A DNA stretch of 64,000 nucleotides from contig CAKUBE010000010.1 in the NCBI GenBank assembly GCA_934636715.1, forward strand, positions 1 to 64,000, in the 5' to 3' direction. This document shows, piece after piece, positions 14,831 through 24,392 of this stretch (positions are counted from its first letter, which is position 1; each line of letters begins with the position of its first letter). Under the pieces are notes generated by a model that saw nothing but the letters and a program-made list of their open reading frames with translations, was not told the origin of the DNA and searched no databases. The translations under genes were made by a program, and so were the position numbers. The stretch comes from an uncultured Arachnia sp. (GTDB lineage: Bacteria; Actinomycetota; Actinomycetes; Propionibacteriales; Propionibacteriaceae).

Positions 14831-17800
14831 ATGAGCTTCCAGTTCCTTCCCCCGCGGCACATCCGCGTGCCGGAACTGACGCCCGAGCAGGAGGCCGCGG
14901 CGGCCTTGGGGACGGGCGTGCGGGTCGTGCTCGGCGGCCCGGGAACGGGGAAGTCCGCCGTCGCGGCCGCCGCGGCGGTCCGGCGGGTGGCTGCGGGAAG
15001 CTCTCTCGACAGGGTGATCGTGCTGGCCCATTCGCGGCCCGCGGCGCAGGCGCTGCGGCGGGATATCGCGCGGCAGGTGGCCGGCGCGCAGACCTCGCCG
15101 CACGTGACCACGGTGCACGGCCTCGCGCTCGGGCTGATGCGGCGCTATTGGCCCCACGACGAGGGGTCCTGGACCCTGCTGCGGGCGCCGGAGCAGGAGG
15201 CGCGCATCCGCGAGCTGCTGGCCGGGCTGCCCGAAGGGCAGTGGCCGGAGTCGCTCGGGGAGGCGGTCGGAACCAGGGCATTCGCGCGTCAGCTGCGCGA
15301 TGTGCTCGCGCGGGCCCGTCAGCTGTCGCTCGACGCCGAGGCGATGGACGCGCTCGCGCGCGAGGCGGGCGACGAGGGCTTTCTGGCCGCGGCGAGATTC
15401 ATGGAGCTGTACCTGACCGTCGGCGACTTCTCCGGCCACCTCGACTACGCGGAACTCGTCTACCGCACCCGCCTCCTGCTGACGGAGCCGGACGTGATCT
15501 CGGGCGTCGCCGCGTCCTTCGACGCCGTGATCGTCGACGACGCGCACGAGCTCGACTCCGCCCAGGCCGGCCTCATCGCCGACCTCGCCCGGGCGGGGCT
15601 CCCGGTCGTCGCCCTCGGAGATCCGCACCAGCGCATCGGCGGCTACCGCGGGGCGAGCGTGGACGCCCTCTCGGATCTCGCGGAGCTCCCCGGCGCGGAG
15701 GTGCAGGCGCTGACGGCGGGCCACCGTTCCCGGACGGTCGTCGCCGAGGCGCTGGCCGCGCTCGACGCCCGTCTCGGCGCGCACGGGGCCGCGCCCGCGC
15801 CGTCGGCCAGCACGCTCGGCGGCGAGGTCCGCGTGCGGGTGTTCGACGACTCCTCGGCGGAGCTGGCGTTCGTCGCGGCGGAGTTGCGCGAGGCCGCGAC
15901 GAGGGGAGGACGTGCCTGGTCGGAGATGGCGGTGGTCACGCGCGCGGGCCGCGGGCAGCTCTCCGCCGTCGCGAAGGAGCTGGTGCGGCTGGGGGTCCCG
16001 GTCGACGTGTCGGGCGACGAGATCGCGCTGGCCGAGCAGCCCGCGGTCGCGACGATCCTGCTCGCGCTCGGCGTGGCGGCCCGCGGCGGGCATCCCGAGG
16101 CGGAGGAGGCCAGGCAACTGCTGGCCTCACCGCTCGGCGGGCTCGACGGCGTGGCGCAACGCGAGCTGGGGCGACGGCTCTTGGCGCGGCATCGCGCGGA
16201 GGGCACCTCCGCGGTGCTGCTGGGCCGCTGTCTGGGGAAGCCCGAGCTGCTCGACGAGGTCACGGGACCGGAGGCGGAGGCGGCGCGCGCCCTGGCGGCG
16301 CTGCTGCGCAGGGCGGCGGCTCTGCTCGAGGCCGGTGCGGAGGTCCAGGTCGCGCTGTGGGAGCTGTGGGACGGCACGGACTGGCCCACCCGCCTGCGGG
16401 AACAGGCGCTGCGCGGCACGCGCCGCGCGGACGCCGACCTCGACGCCATGGTGGAGCTGTTCGAGGTCGCCGCGCGCGTCGACGACCTCCGCGGGCCCTC
16501 CGGCGCCGCCACCCTGCTGTCCGAGGTCGCCGCCCAGGAGATCCCCGCGGACACGGGACGCGAACTGAGCGCTGAGGCGCGAGGCGTTCGGGTCGTGACG
16601 GCTCACCGGACCCGGGGCCTCGAATGGGAGCGCGCGTGGCTGATCGGGGTGCAGGAGGGACTGTGGCCGCGCCTCGTGCGCTCGGGGCTGCTGCTCGACG
16701 CCGAGCGCATCACGCGCGAGGCGCTGCTGCCTCCGTCGCCGCTCGCGCACCTCGTGACGGAGCGGCAGCTGTTCTATGTGGCGTGCTCCCGCGCGCGGTC
16801 CGGTCTCAGCGTCAGCGCCGTGCAGGGCGTCGACGGCGAGGGGGGCCGGCCGTCGCGCTTCCTCGCGGAGTTGGGGGTCACCGTCGAGCGGGTGTACGGC
16901 AGGCCGGAGCAGTTGCTCAGCGCGGCGGCCCTCGTCGGCGAGCTGCGCAGGACCCTTTCCGATGAGGCCGCGTCCCCGGGATTGCGGCGTGCGGCGGCCG
17001 CCCGTCTGGCGCGCCTCGCCGGCCTCCCCGCGCCGGACGGGTCGCGGGGCTTCCCCGGCGCGGATCCGGCTTCGTGGTGGGCCGCGGACGAGCAGACCGG
17101 CGGCCCGGCGGCCGGGGGCGACGGCCCCATCCACATCACGGGATCCTCGCTGGAGGCGCTCCTGGAATGTCCCCGGCGGTGGTTCCTCAGCCGTCGTGCC
17201 CGCGCCGAGGGCGGCCGCGCATCGCGTGCCTCCGTAGGCGACGTCGTGCACCTCATCGCGAGCGAGGCGGCACAGGAGTCGCTCTCCGCGGAGGAGATGC
17301 ACGAGCGTCTCGACCGGGTCTGGTCCCAGATCCCGTTCGAGGCCGAATGGCTGTCGGCCACGGAGCGCGTCGAGATCGGCCAGGCGATCGACAGGCTCTC
17401 CGCCTACCAGGACTCCCTGCCGGGCGAGCTGCTCGCCGTCGAGAAGCAGTTCCGGGTGCCCATGACGGTCAAGAGCCGGGAGGTGGTGCTGGTCGGGGCG
17501 GTCGACCGCTTGGAGCGGCAGCCGGACGGGAGGCTGCGGGTCGTCGACCTCAAGACCGGCAGGCGGGCGCTCCGGGAGGCCGACGTCGCCGCGCATCCGC
17601 AGCTCGGCGTCTACCAGCTGGCCGCCAGTCTCGGCGGCTTCGACGACGTGGCCCCGGGCGAGCGGGCCGTCGCCGCGCCGGCCCTCGCCTACGTGCGCCA
17701 CGGCGAGGCCCTTCCCGCGCTGGTCAGCCAGCCGAGCATCGACGACAAGCCGCAGCTCGACGGCGAGAAGCTGGAGGTCGGGCCCACCTGGGTGCACGAC

Positions 17801-17929
17801 CGGCTTGCGGCCGCCGTCGACATCATCGCCTCAGGTGAGTTCGAGGCGATCGAGTGCGGCGCCTGCCGCTACTGCCCGTTCAGCGCGTCCTGCCCCGCGC
17901 TGCACGACGTGGGAGGCGTTGCCCGATGA
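14831..17929 (+). CDS. adnA: AdnA-like helicase-nuclease subunit
   Basis: A 1032-aa UvrD-like protein with a C-terminal PD-(D/E)XK nuclease, the A subunit of the actinobacterial AdnAB end-resection machine. Walker A is GGPGTGKSA (residues 35-43). The Walker B segment is VIVDDAHELD near 232, with DD instead of DE, so this motor may be weak. A nuclease motif VVDLKTGR lies near 903. Four cysteines that fit an iron-sulphur staple appear as ECPRRW near 779 and CGACRYCPFSASC near 1009-1021. ATG 14831 is preferred; ATG 14789 would add 14 residues with no site. It overlaps adnB by 4 nt (ATGA). Confidence 0.85.
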   Translation: MSFQFLPPRHIRVPELTPEQEAAAALGTGVRVVLGGPGTGKSAVAAAAAVRRVAAGSSLDRVIVLAHSRPAAQALRRDIARQVAGAQTSPHVTTVHGLALGLMRRYWPHDEGSWTLLRAPEQEARIRELLAGLPEGQWPESLGEAVGTRAFARQLRDVLARARQLSLDAEAMDALAREAGDEGFLAAARFMELYLTVGDFSGHLDYAELVYRTRLLLTEPDVISGVAASFDAVIVDDAHELDSAQAGLIADLARAGLPVVALGDPHQRIGGYRGASVDALSDLAELPGAEVQALTAGHRSRTVVAEALAALDARLGAHGAAPAPSASTLGGEVRVRVFDDSSAELAFVAAELREAATRGGRAWSEMAVVTRAGRGQLSAVAKELVRLGVPVDVSGDEIALAEQPAVATILLALGVAARGGHPEAEEARQLLASPLGGLDGVAQRELGRRLLARHRAEGTSAVLLGRCLGKPELLDEVTGPEAEAARALAALLRRAAALLEAGAEVQVALWELWDGTDWPTRLREQALRGTRRADADLDAMVELFEVAARVDDLRGPSGAATLLSEVAAQEIPADTGRELSAEARGVRVVTAHRTRGLEWERAWLIGVQEGLWPRLVRSGLLLDAERITREALLPPSPLAHLVTERQLFYVACSRARSGLSVSAVQGVDGEGGRPSRFLAELGVTVERVYGRPEQLLSAAALVGELRRTLSDEAASPGLRRAAAARLARLAGLPAPDGSRGFPGADPASWWAADEQTGGPAAGGDGPIHITGSSLEALLECPRRWFLSRRARAEGGRASRASVGDVVHLIASEAAQESLSAEEMHERLDRVWSQIPFEAEWLSATERVEIGQAIDRLSAYQDSLPGELLAVEKQFRVPMTVKSREVVLVGAVDRLERQPDGRLRVVDLKTGRRALREADVAAHPQLGVYQLAASLGGFDDVAPGERAVAAPALAYVRHGEALPALVSQPSIDDKPQLDGEKLEVGPTWVHDRLAAAVDIIASGEFEAIECGACRYCPFSASCPALHDVGGVAR

Positions 17930-20900
17930 CCGTTCAGCCGCTGCACCGCCACAGGATCCGGACGCCGGGGCAGCTTGTCGACGCCCTGCAGATCCCCTTC
18001 TCGGACGAGCAGCTCGCCGCCATCACCGCGCCGCTGGAACCCGCCGTCATCATCGCGGGGGCGGGCAGCGGGAAGACGACGGTGATGGCCGCGCGGGTCG
18101 TCTGGCTGGTGGGAACCGGGCAGGTGCGCCCGGACCAGGTGCTCGGCCTCACCTTCACGAGGAAGGCCGCCGCGGAGCTGGCCGCACGCGTCGCCTCCGC
18201 CCTCGACCGGGCCGGCGTACTGGACGGTCAGGAGGGGCAGGGCGCGGAACTCGTCATGACCTACGACTCGTTCGCGGCGCGCCTGGTCGGCGAGTTCGGC
18301 ATCCGGGTCGGCATCGACCGCGAGCCGGTGATGATCACCGGGGCCAGCCGCTTCCGGCTCGCCACCCGGGTGGTCGCCAACGCGCCGGGGCCGTTCCTCC
18401 ACCTCAGCCGGCTCTCGCACCATTCCATCCCGGAGCGCGTGCTCGCGCTGGATGCCGAACTCCAGTCTCATCTCGTCGCGCCGGAACAGGTGCGCGCGTT
18501 CGACCGCCGCGCCGCCGCGCTCTTCGCGGCCGCGCCGTTGTGGCGCGGCAAGCCCTACAAGGACGTCGAGATGGCGATCGCGGCCACGACGGAGCGCGAG
18601 GAACTGCTCGGGCTGGTCGAGGACTACCAGGAGGTGAAGCGGGGCCTCGGCGTCGTCGAGTTCGCCGACCAGCTGCGCGAGGCCGTGCGGCTGGTGACCC
18701 TCGTGCCGCAGGTCGGCGAGGAGCTGCGGGAGCGGTTCTCCGTCGTGCTCCTCGACGAGTACCAGGACACCTCCGCCGCGCAGGCCCGGCTGCTGCGGGA
18801 GTTGTTCACCGGCCCGGCGGATTCCCCGGCGCTGGGATTCCCGGTCACCGCCGTCGGCGACCCTTACCAAGCGATCTACGGCTGGCGCGGCGCCGCCACC
18901 GGCAACATCCTCGAGTTCCCGCTCCAGTTCCGGCGCTCCGACGGCGCGCCCGCGGAACGGCAGACGCTCAGCATCAACCGTCGCAGCGGGCACCGCATCC
19001 TCGACGTCGGCAACAGCCTCGCGGCCGGGCTCAGCGCCGCCCCGGGCGAGCAGGGCGTGGCGCTCGTCGCCCCCGACGGCGCACCCGCGGGCGCCGTGGC
19101 CGCCGCGGTCTTCGACACGTTCCGCGACGAGATCGACTGGTTGGCGGAGACCGTCGTCGCGCAGCACGAGGGCGGCGAGCCCTGGCGGGAGCAGGCGGTG
19201 CTCGTGCGCCGCAACGCGACGCTCTCCCCACTCTTCGAGGCGCTGCGGGAGCGCGGCGTCCCCGTCGAGATCGTCGGGCTGGGCGGCCTGCTCGGCCTGC
19301 CGGAGATCGCCCCGATCGTCTCCACGCTGCGCATCCTGGACGACGTGACCGCGAATCCCGACGTGGTCGCGCTGTTGACCGGCCCGCGCTGGAGCATCGG
19401 ACTCGCCGACATCGAGGCGCTGGGTGCCCGCGCCCGCGCGCTCGCCGAGTCCCCGACCCCGCCGGAGGGGTACGACGAGGCTCTTGCGCACGCAGTCACA
19501 CAGGCGGATCCCGGAGAGAGGGTCTGTCTGCTGGACGCCGTCGCCAGCCCCGGCGACGCCCCGCTGAGCGCGGCGGCGCGGGGTCGGCTGGCGCGGTTCC
19601 ATGCGGAGCTCACGGCTCTTCGCCGTCACGCGGGGGAGCCCGTGGCAGACCTCGTGACCCGCGTGATCGCGACGCTCGGCCTGGAGGCCGAACTCCTGGC
19701 GGCGGGCGGACACACCGACCAGGTGGCGCGGTTCGTGGACGAGGTGGCGAGCTATGTCGACGTCGACGGCGACGGAAGCCTCGGCGGGCTGCTCGCCTAC
19801 CTCGACGCGGAGGAGGAGCACGGCGAGGGGCTGCAACAGGCCGTGCCGTCCGCCGACGACTCGGTCAAGCTGATGACTGTGCACCGGGCGAAGGGCCTGG
19901 AGTGGGAGACGGTCTATCTGCCGAGCCTGGTCGACAGGATCTTCCCGGCGGACTCCCGGACCGGGGTGTGGCCGACGAGGGCCTCGACGCTACCGGCGCC
20001 GCTGCGCGGCGACGCGTCGTCGATCCCGCAGCTCGGAGAGCACTCTAAGGACGGCATCGCCGCGTACAAGGACGCGCTGAAGGAGGAGTACCGGCTCGCG
20101 GAGGATCGGCTGGCCTACGTGGCGGCGACCCGCGCGAAGCGGCTCCTCATCGCCTCCTCGCACATCTGGACCCCCGGCAACGTGAGGCCGCGGCGGGAGT
20201 CGCCGTACTTCGCGGTGATCAGGGAGGCGGCGGAGCGGCTGGGTTCCTTCCTCGACGCGGCGACGCGTGGCCAGGACCGGAACCCGGTTCCCGCGGAGCC
20301 GGCGAGGGCCGCCTGGCCGGTGGCGCTCAACCCCGACATCCTCGCGGCGCGGCGCGAGGCGGCGGCGCTGGTGCGCGAGGGGGGCCGGCAGGCGGATCCG
20401 GAGGCGTGGGCGTGGCGGTCCGGCACGGTCTCCGACGGCGACGCGGCGCGCGTCGCGGCGTGGGACGACTCGGCCGCCCACCTCACCCGGCTGCTCGCGC
20501 GCCGTCGGGATCAGGCCGTCGAGTTGCCCGAGGGCCTCTCAGCGACGGCGCTCATGACGCTCCGCCGCGCTCCGGAGGAGCTGGCGGGGACGCTGCTGCG
20601 CCGGATGCCGCGGCGACCGTCGCCGCAGGCCCGGCTCGGCATCCGCTTCCACACCTGGTTGCAGGAGCGGTTCGAGCTGCCGTCGGCGCTGGACGAGTTG
20701 GTGCCGGTCGCCGAGCCTGTCGACGAGGAGTTCTCCCGCCTCGTCGCCGCGTTCGAGTCCGGACAGTTCGCGACCCGCAGCCCCCTCGGCGTCGAGGTGC
20801 CGTTCGTGATGCGCCGCGCCGGCGTCGTGCTCCGCGGGAGGATCGACGCGGTCTACGACTGGCGTCGCGACGGGTTCGCCTACCTCGTCGTCGACTGGAA

Positions 20901-21087
20901 GACGAGCAACGCGGCCGCCGACGCGCTGCAGCTGGCCGTGTACCGCCAGGCCTGGGCAGAGGCCCGCGGCGTCGATCCGTCGCTGGTTGCCGCCGGGTTC
21001 TACCATGTGCAGGCGGACCGATTGCGTCTCGTCGACGCCCCGGCCCGCCTGATCGACGACGCCATTTCCTTTGGAGTGCAGCAGTGA
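17926..21087 (+). CDS. adnB: AdnB-like helicase-nuclease subunit
   Basis: A 1053-aa SF1A helicase with a C-terminal nuclease, partner of AdnA in resecting double-strand ends. All motor motifs look intact: Walker A GAGSGKTT near residue 44, LTFTRKAAAEL, VLLDEYQDTS near 275, GDPYQAIYGWRGA, NRRSGHRIL, VHRAKGLEWE and VAATRAKRLL. The nuclease motif VVDWKTS lies near 988, followed by LQLAVYRQAW. No cysteine cluster is present here, unlike AdnA. It is coupled at both ends: ATGA overlap with adnA and GTGA overlap with nudC, the same adnA-adnB-nudC order as in mycobacteria. Confidence 0.9.
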   Translation: MTVQPLHRHRIRTPGQLVDALQIPFSDEQLAAITAPLEPAVIIAGAGSGKTTVMAARVVWLVGTGQVRPDQVLGLTFTRKAAAELAARVASALDRAGVLDGQEGQGAELVMTYDSFAARLVGEFGIRVGIDREPVMITGASRFRLATRVVANAPGPFLHLSRLSHHSIPERVLALDAELQSHLVAPEQVRAFDRRAAALFAAAPLWRGKPYKDVEMAIAATTEREELLGLVEDYQEVKRGLGVVEFADQLREAVRLVTLVPQVGEELRERFSVVLLDEYQDTSAAQARLLRELFTGPADSPALGFPVTAVGDPYQAIYGWRGAATGNILEFPLQFRRSDGAPAERQTLSINRRSGHRILDVGNSLAAGLSAAPGEQGVALVAPDGAPAGAVAAAVFDTFRDEIDWLAETVVAQHEGGEPWREQAVLVRRNATLSPLFEALRERGVPVEIVGLGGLLGLPEIAPIVSTLRILDDVTANPDVVALLTGPRWSIGLADIEALGARARALAESPTPPEGYDEALAHAVTQADPGERVCLLDAVASPGDAPLSAAARGRLARFHAELTALRRHAGEPVADLVTRVIATLGLEAELLAAGGHTDQVARFVDEVASYVDVDGDGSLGGLLAYLDAEEEHGEGLQQAVPSADDSVKLMTVHRAKGLEWETVYLPSLVDRIFPADSRTGVWPTRASTLPAPLRGDASSIPQLGEHSKDGIAAYKDALKEEYRLAEDRLAYVAATRAKRLLIASSHIWTPGNVRPRRESPYFAVIREAAERLGSFLDAATRGQDRNPVPAEPARAAWPVALNPDILAARREAAALVREGGRQADPEAWAWRSGTVSDGDAARVAAWDDSAAHLTRLLARRRDQAVELPEGLSATALMTLRRAPEELAGTLLRRMPRRPSPQARLGIRFHTWLQERFELPSALDELVPVAEPVDEEFSRLVAAFESGQFATRSPLGVEVPFVMRRAGVVLRGRIDAVYDWRRDGFAYLVVDWKTSNAAADALQLAVYRQAWAEARGVDPSLVAAGFYHVQADRLRLVDAPARLIDDAISFGVQQ

Positions 21088-21914
21088 CCACTTGGACCGG
21101 GCCCTCCGGCCTCGACCGTCTCGCCACGGCGCGCTCCGACGCGGAGGCCGACGCCGCCTGGCGCGAGGCGCTGATCGTCGAGATCGACGGCGACGGCGGG
21201 ATCGCCGCCGCTGAGGGCGCGCCGTTGGTGGTGCCCGCATCGGGCGAGCGGCGCGCCACCGACATCCTGCTCGGCCGCGTGGCGGGCAGGCCCTGGTTCG
21301 CCCGGCCGGTCGCGGAGCTGAACGGGGCAGCTGTCGGGTGGCGCGATGTGGTGACGGCAGACCAGGACGCCCTCGCGGCGGCCGTGGCGTTGACCCGCTG
21401 GCACGGGCTCTCCCCGGCCTGTGAGGCGTGCGGGGCGCCGACCGTGCCGGATCATGCGGGCGCGCGCCGCCGGTGCTCCTCCTGCGGGGCGCTGGCCTTT
21501 CCGCGCACGGACCCGTGCGTCATCGTCGCCATCACCGATCCCGACGACCGGCTGCTGCTCGCCCGTCAGGCCCAGTGGGCAGAGCGCCGGGTGTCGATCA
21601 TCGCCGGCTTCATCGAGGCGGGGGAGTCCGCGGAGCAGGCCTGCCACCGGGAGGCGTTCGAGGAGGTGGGCGTCCGGCTCACGGGCGTCACCTACGCGGG
21701 CTCGCAGCCGTGGCCCATGCCGCGCTCGCTCATGCTGGGGTTCCTCGGGCGGGCGGAAGACTCCCGGATACGCGTCGACGGCGACGAGATCGCCGAGGGC
21801 GCCTATTACGCCCGCGAGGAACTCGTCGCCGCCGTGGCAGCTTCTTCAGTTGTGTTGCCGCCCCACGCGTCGATCGCGCGAGGCCTGATCGAACGGTGGC
21901 TCAGCGCTCGCTGA
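21084..21914 (+). CDS. nudC: NAD(H) pyrophosphatase NudC
   Basis: A 276-aa Nudix hydrolase that cleaves NADH to NMNH and AMP and can remove NAD caps from RNA. It has the NudC zinc ribbon (CEACGAP then CSSCG, near residues 113-134), the Nudix box GFIEAGESAEQACHREAFEE with the following VGV near 175, and the NADH-specific SQPWPMPRSLM motif. It starts at GTG 21084 inside the last codons of adnB (GTGA). Its last 14 nt overlap the convergent zinc-ribbon gene. Confidence 0.93.
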   Translation: MTTWTGPSGLDRLATARSDAEADAAWREALIVEIDGDGGIAAAEGAPLVVPASGERRATDILLGRVAGRPWFARPVAELNGAAVGWRDVVTADQDALAAAVALTRWHGLSPACEACGAPTVPDHAGARRRCSSCGALAFPRTDPCVIVAITDPDDRLLLARQAQWAERRVSIIAGFIEAGESAEQACHREAFEEVGVRLTGVTYAGSQPWPMPRSLMLGFLGRAEDSRIRVDGDEIAEGAYYAREELVAAVAASSVVLPPHASIARGLIERWLSAR

Positions 21915-22101
21915 GCCGCGCCGTCTCGTCCTGGATCCGGGCGGCCACCTCATGCAGCTTCTCGCGGTGTGCGGCCGCGTGATGTGCGCAGAACATGAGC
22001 TCGCCGCCGGAACGGAGGAACACTCGAAGGTAGGCCTGGGCGCCGCACCGATCACAGCGATCGACGGCGGTCAGGGTGGGGTCCGCGGCAAGTTCAGTCA
22101 T
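21901..22101 (-). CDS. DUF7455 zinc-ribbon protein
   Basis: A 66-aa protein with CDRCGAQAYLRVFL, then LMFCAHHAAAHREKL, giving a CxxC...CxHH zinc-binding pattern, and a C-terminal helix. It matches the short actinobacterial DUF7455 family of unknown function. ATG 22101 has a Shine-Dalgarno site (GGGAGG). Its 3' end overlaps the nudC 3' end by 14 nt on the opposite strand. Confidence 0.8.
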   Translation of the reverse strand: MTELAADPTLTAVDRCDRCGAQAYLRVFLRSGGELMFCAHHAAAHREKLHEVAARIQDETARLSER

Positions 22102-22226
22102 GGTCGCCTCCCATATCTCGGCGGGTCTACTTGAGAACCCAACGTACCCGGTCGAACAAGGAAACGGGCGTCGTGTCGCATTGTCGCGGGTGCGTTTCGC
22201 TCGCGGATGATTCCAGTCCGGGCCGG

Positions 22227-22232
22227 TAGCCT
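22227..22232 (+). promoter_or_regulatory. -10-like hexamer, leaderless start for parE
   Basis: TAGCCT ends 6 nt before GTG 22239, with no Shine-Dalgarno site. Confidence 0.5.
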
Positions 22233-22238
22233 GGCGCG

Positions 22239-24314
22239 GTGCAGTCCCAGAACAGCGTGCAGCCGCATTCCCGCGACTACGAGGCGAAGAACCTCCTCGT
22301 CCTCGAGGGCCTGGAGGCGGTGCGCAAGCGCCCCGCCATGTACATCGGCTCCACCGACACCCGCGGCCTCATGCACTGCCTCTGGGAGATCATCGACAAC
22401 GCCGTCGACGAGGCCCTCGCCGGGTTCGGCCGGGAGATCCAGGTGGAGCTCGCCGCCGACGGGTCGATCGCCGTCACCGATCACGCCCGCGGCATCCCCG
22501 TCGACACGGAGCCCCGCACGGGCCTGAGCGGCGTCGAGGTCGTCTTCACCAAGCTGCATGCCGGGGGCAAGTTCGGCAACTCCTCCTACAACGCGACCGG
22601 CGGCCTGCACGGCGTCGGCGCCTCCGTCGTGAACGCGCTCAGCTCCCGCCTCGACGTGGCCGTCGACCGCAACGGCGCGACGTGGGAGATGAGCTTCCGC
22701 CGGGGCACCGTCGGCACATTCGACGGCGACGGACCCGACGCGCCGTTCACCCCGGGCGGCGGTCTCCGCAAGGGCAAGCGGGTGGCCAAGACCAAGACCG
22801 GGACCCGGGTCCGGTACTGGCCCGACCGGCAGATCTTCCTGGCCGACGCGGAGCTGTCGATCGGTCAGCTGAACGACCGCGCGCGCCAGACGTCGTTCCT
22901 GGTGCCGGGGCTCCGGCTGGACGTCGCCGACCTGCGCGGCCCCGAGCCGACCCACGAGTCGTTCGTCCACGAGGGCGGCATCACGGAGTTCGCCGACTTC
23001 CTCGCCCCCGACGCGCCCCTCACCGACGTCGTCCGGCTGCAGGGCCGCGACTCCTTCGTGGAGACCGTGCCGATGCTCGACCAGTTCGGGGCGATGACGC
23101 CGACGGACGTCGAGCGCGACCTCGAGGTCGACATCGCCGTGCGCTGGGGCACCAGCTACGACACGGTGCTGCGGTCCTTCGTCAACATCATCGCCACGCC
23201 CAAGGGCGGCACGCACGTGAGCGGCTTCGAGCGCGGCCTGACGAGGGCCTTCGTCAAGTCCTTCGAGGGCACGAGGGGCCTACTGAAGGCGGGGGAGGAG
23301 ATCGTCAAGGACGACTGCCTCGAGGGACTGACCTCGGTGGTCACCGTCCGGCTCGCCGAGCCGCAGTTCGAGGGCCAGACCAAGGAGGTGCTGGGCACGC
23401 CGCCCGTGCAGCGGCTGGTCGCCCGGATCGTCGAGGCGGAGATGGGCGCGTTCCTGTCGGCGAACAAGACGCGTCAGATCGCGCGCCAGCTGCAGGAGAA
23501 GGTGGTCGCGGCGTCGCGGACCCGCGTGCAGGCGCGCGCACACAAGGAGAACCAGCGCAGGAAGAACGCGCTCGAGTCCTCCACCCTGCCGCCGAAGCTC
23601 AAGGACTGCCGCTCCAACAACGTCGACGCCACCGAGCTGTTCATCGTCGAGGGCGACTCCGCGCTCGGCACCGCGAACGTGGCCCGCAACTCCGAGTTCC
23701 AGGCCCTGCTGCCCATCCGCGGCAAGATCCTGAACGTGCAGAAGGCCTCGGTCGGCGACATGCTGAAGAACGTCGAGTGCGCGTCGATCATCCAGGTCGT
23801 CGGCGCGGGCTCCGGCCGCACGTTCGACCTCGACGCCGCCCGCTACGGCAAGGTCATCTTCATGGCGGACGCGGACTCCGACGGCGCCCACATCCGCTGC
23901 CTGCTCGCCACGCTGTTCTTCCGCTACATGCGCCCGCTGGTCGAGGCCGGCCGGGTCTATGCCGCCGTCCCGCCGCTGCACCGATTCGAGCTGACGAACC
24001 CGCGCAAGGGTCAGGAGAAGTACATCTACACGTACTCCGATGCGGAGTATCAGCGGAAGCTCGCGGAGCTGACCAAGCGCGGGCAGAAGTTCAAGGAGCC
24101 GCAGCGCTACAAGGGCCTCGGCGAGATGGACGCCTCGCAGCTCAAGGAGACCACCATGAGCCCGGCCCACCGCACCCTGCGCCGGATCACGGTCGACGAC
24201 GCCAACGCCGCCGAGCACGTGTTCGAGATGCTCATGGGCGGCGACGTCGCCCCGCGCAAGGAGTTCATCATCGAGGGCGCCTACGCCCTCGACGCGGACC
24301 GCATCGACGCCTGA
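22239..24314 (+). CDS. parE: Type IIA topoisomerase subunit B, probably ParE
   Basis: A 691-aa ATPase subunit of DNA gyrase or topoisomerase IV. GHKL ATPase motifs are EIIDNAVDEA near residue 50 and GGLHGVGASVVNA near 122. The TOPRIM domain has VEGDSALGTA near 472 and MADADSDGAHIRCLL near 543, and PIRGKILNVQKA lies between. I favour ParE over GyrB because a matching A subunit lies nearby and neither is next to dnaA/recF, but gyrB identity cannot be excluded by eye. It starts at GTG 22239. Its partner is encoded at 30388-32874 on the other strand. Confidence 0.85.
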   Translation: MQSQNSVQPHSRDYEAKNLLVLEGLEAVRKRPAMYIGSTDTRGLMHCLWEIIDNAVDEALAGFGREIQVELAADGSIAVTDHARGIPVDTEPRTGLSGVEVVFTKLHAGGKFGNSSYNATGGLHGVGASVVNALSSRLDVAVDRNGATWEMSFRRGTVGTFDGDGPDAPFTPGGGLRKGKRVAKTKTGTRVRYWPDRQIFLADAELSIGQLNDRARQTSFLVPGLRLDVADLRGPEPTHESFVHEGGITEFADFLAPDAPLTDVVRLQGRDSFVETVPMLDQFGAMTPTDVERDLEVDIAVRWGTSYDTVLRSFVNIIATPKGGTHVSGFERGLTRAFVKSFEGTRGLLKAGEEIVKDDCLEGLTSVVTVRLAEPQFEGQTKEVLGTPPVQRLVARIVEAEMGAFLSANKTRQIARQLQEKVVAASRTRVQARAHKENQRRKNALESSTLPPKLKDCRSNNVDATELFIVEGDSALGTANVARNSEFQALLPIRGKILNVQKASVGDMLKNVECASIIQVVGAGSGRTFDLDAARYGKVIFMADADSDGAHIRCLLATLFFRYMRPLVEAGRVYAAVPPLHRFELTNPRKGQEKYIYTYSDAEYQRKLAELTKRGQKFKEPQRYKGLGEMDASQLKETTMSPAHRTLRRITVDDANAAEHVFEMLMGGDVAPRKEFIIEGAYALDADRIDA

Positions 24315-24324
24315 CCCGCAGAAG

Positions 24325-24386
24325 GCGCGGGTCTATTGGTAACGACCACGGGCGCTCGTTCCTCGCGGCCCGGCTCAACCAGCGGT
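24325..24386 (-). repeat. Degenerate GGTTGAGCC-family repeat copy
   Basis: GCGCGGGTCTATTGGT (24325-24340) is followed by a GC-rich middle and CGGCTCAACCAGCGGT (24371-24386). The first part matches the extended arm at 52028-52042; the middle GTTTCGACAC part is decayed. It lies between the convergent ends of parE and lutC and may act as a bidirectional transcript end. Confidence 0.6.
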
Positions 24387-24392
24387 GGGAGG

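Noticed and set aside
14789..14831. Upstream ATG 14789 as start of adnA
   Set aside because: It has no Shine-Dalgarno site or leaderless hexamer; the conserved part begins after 14831.
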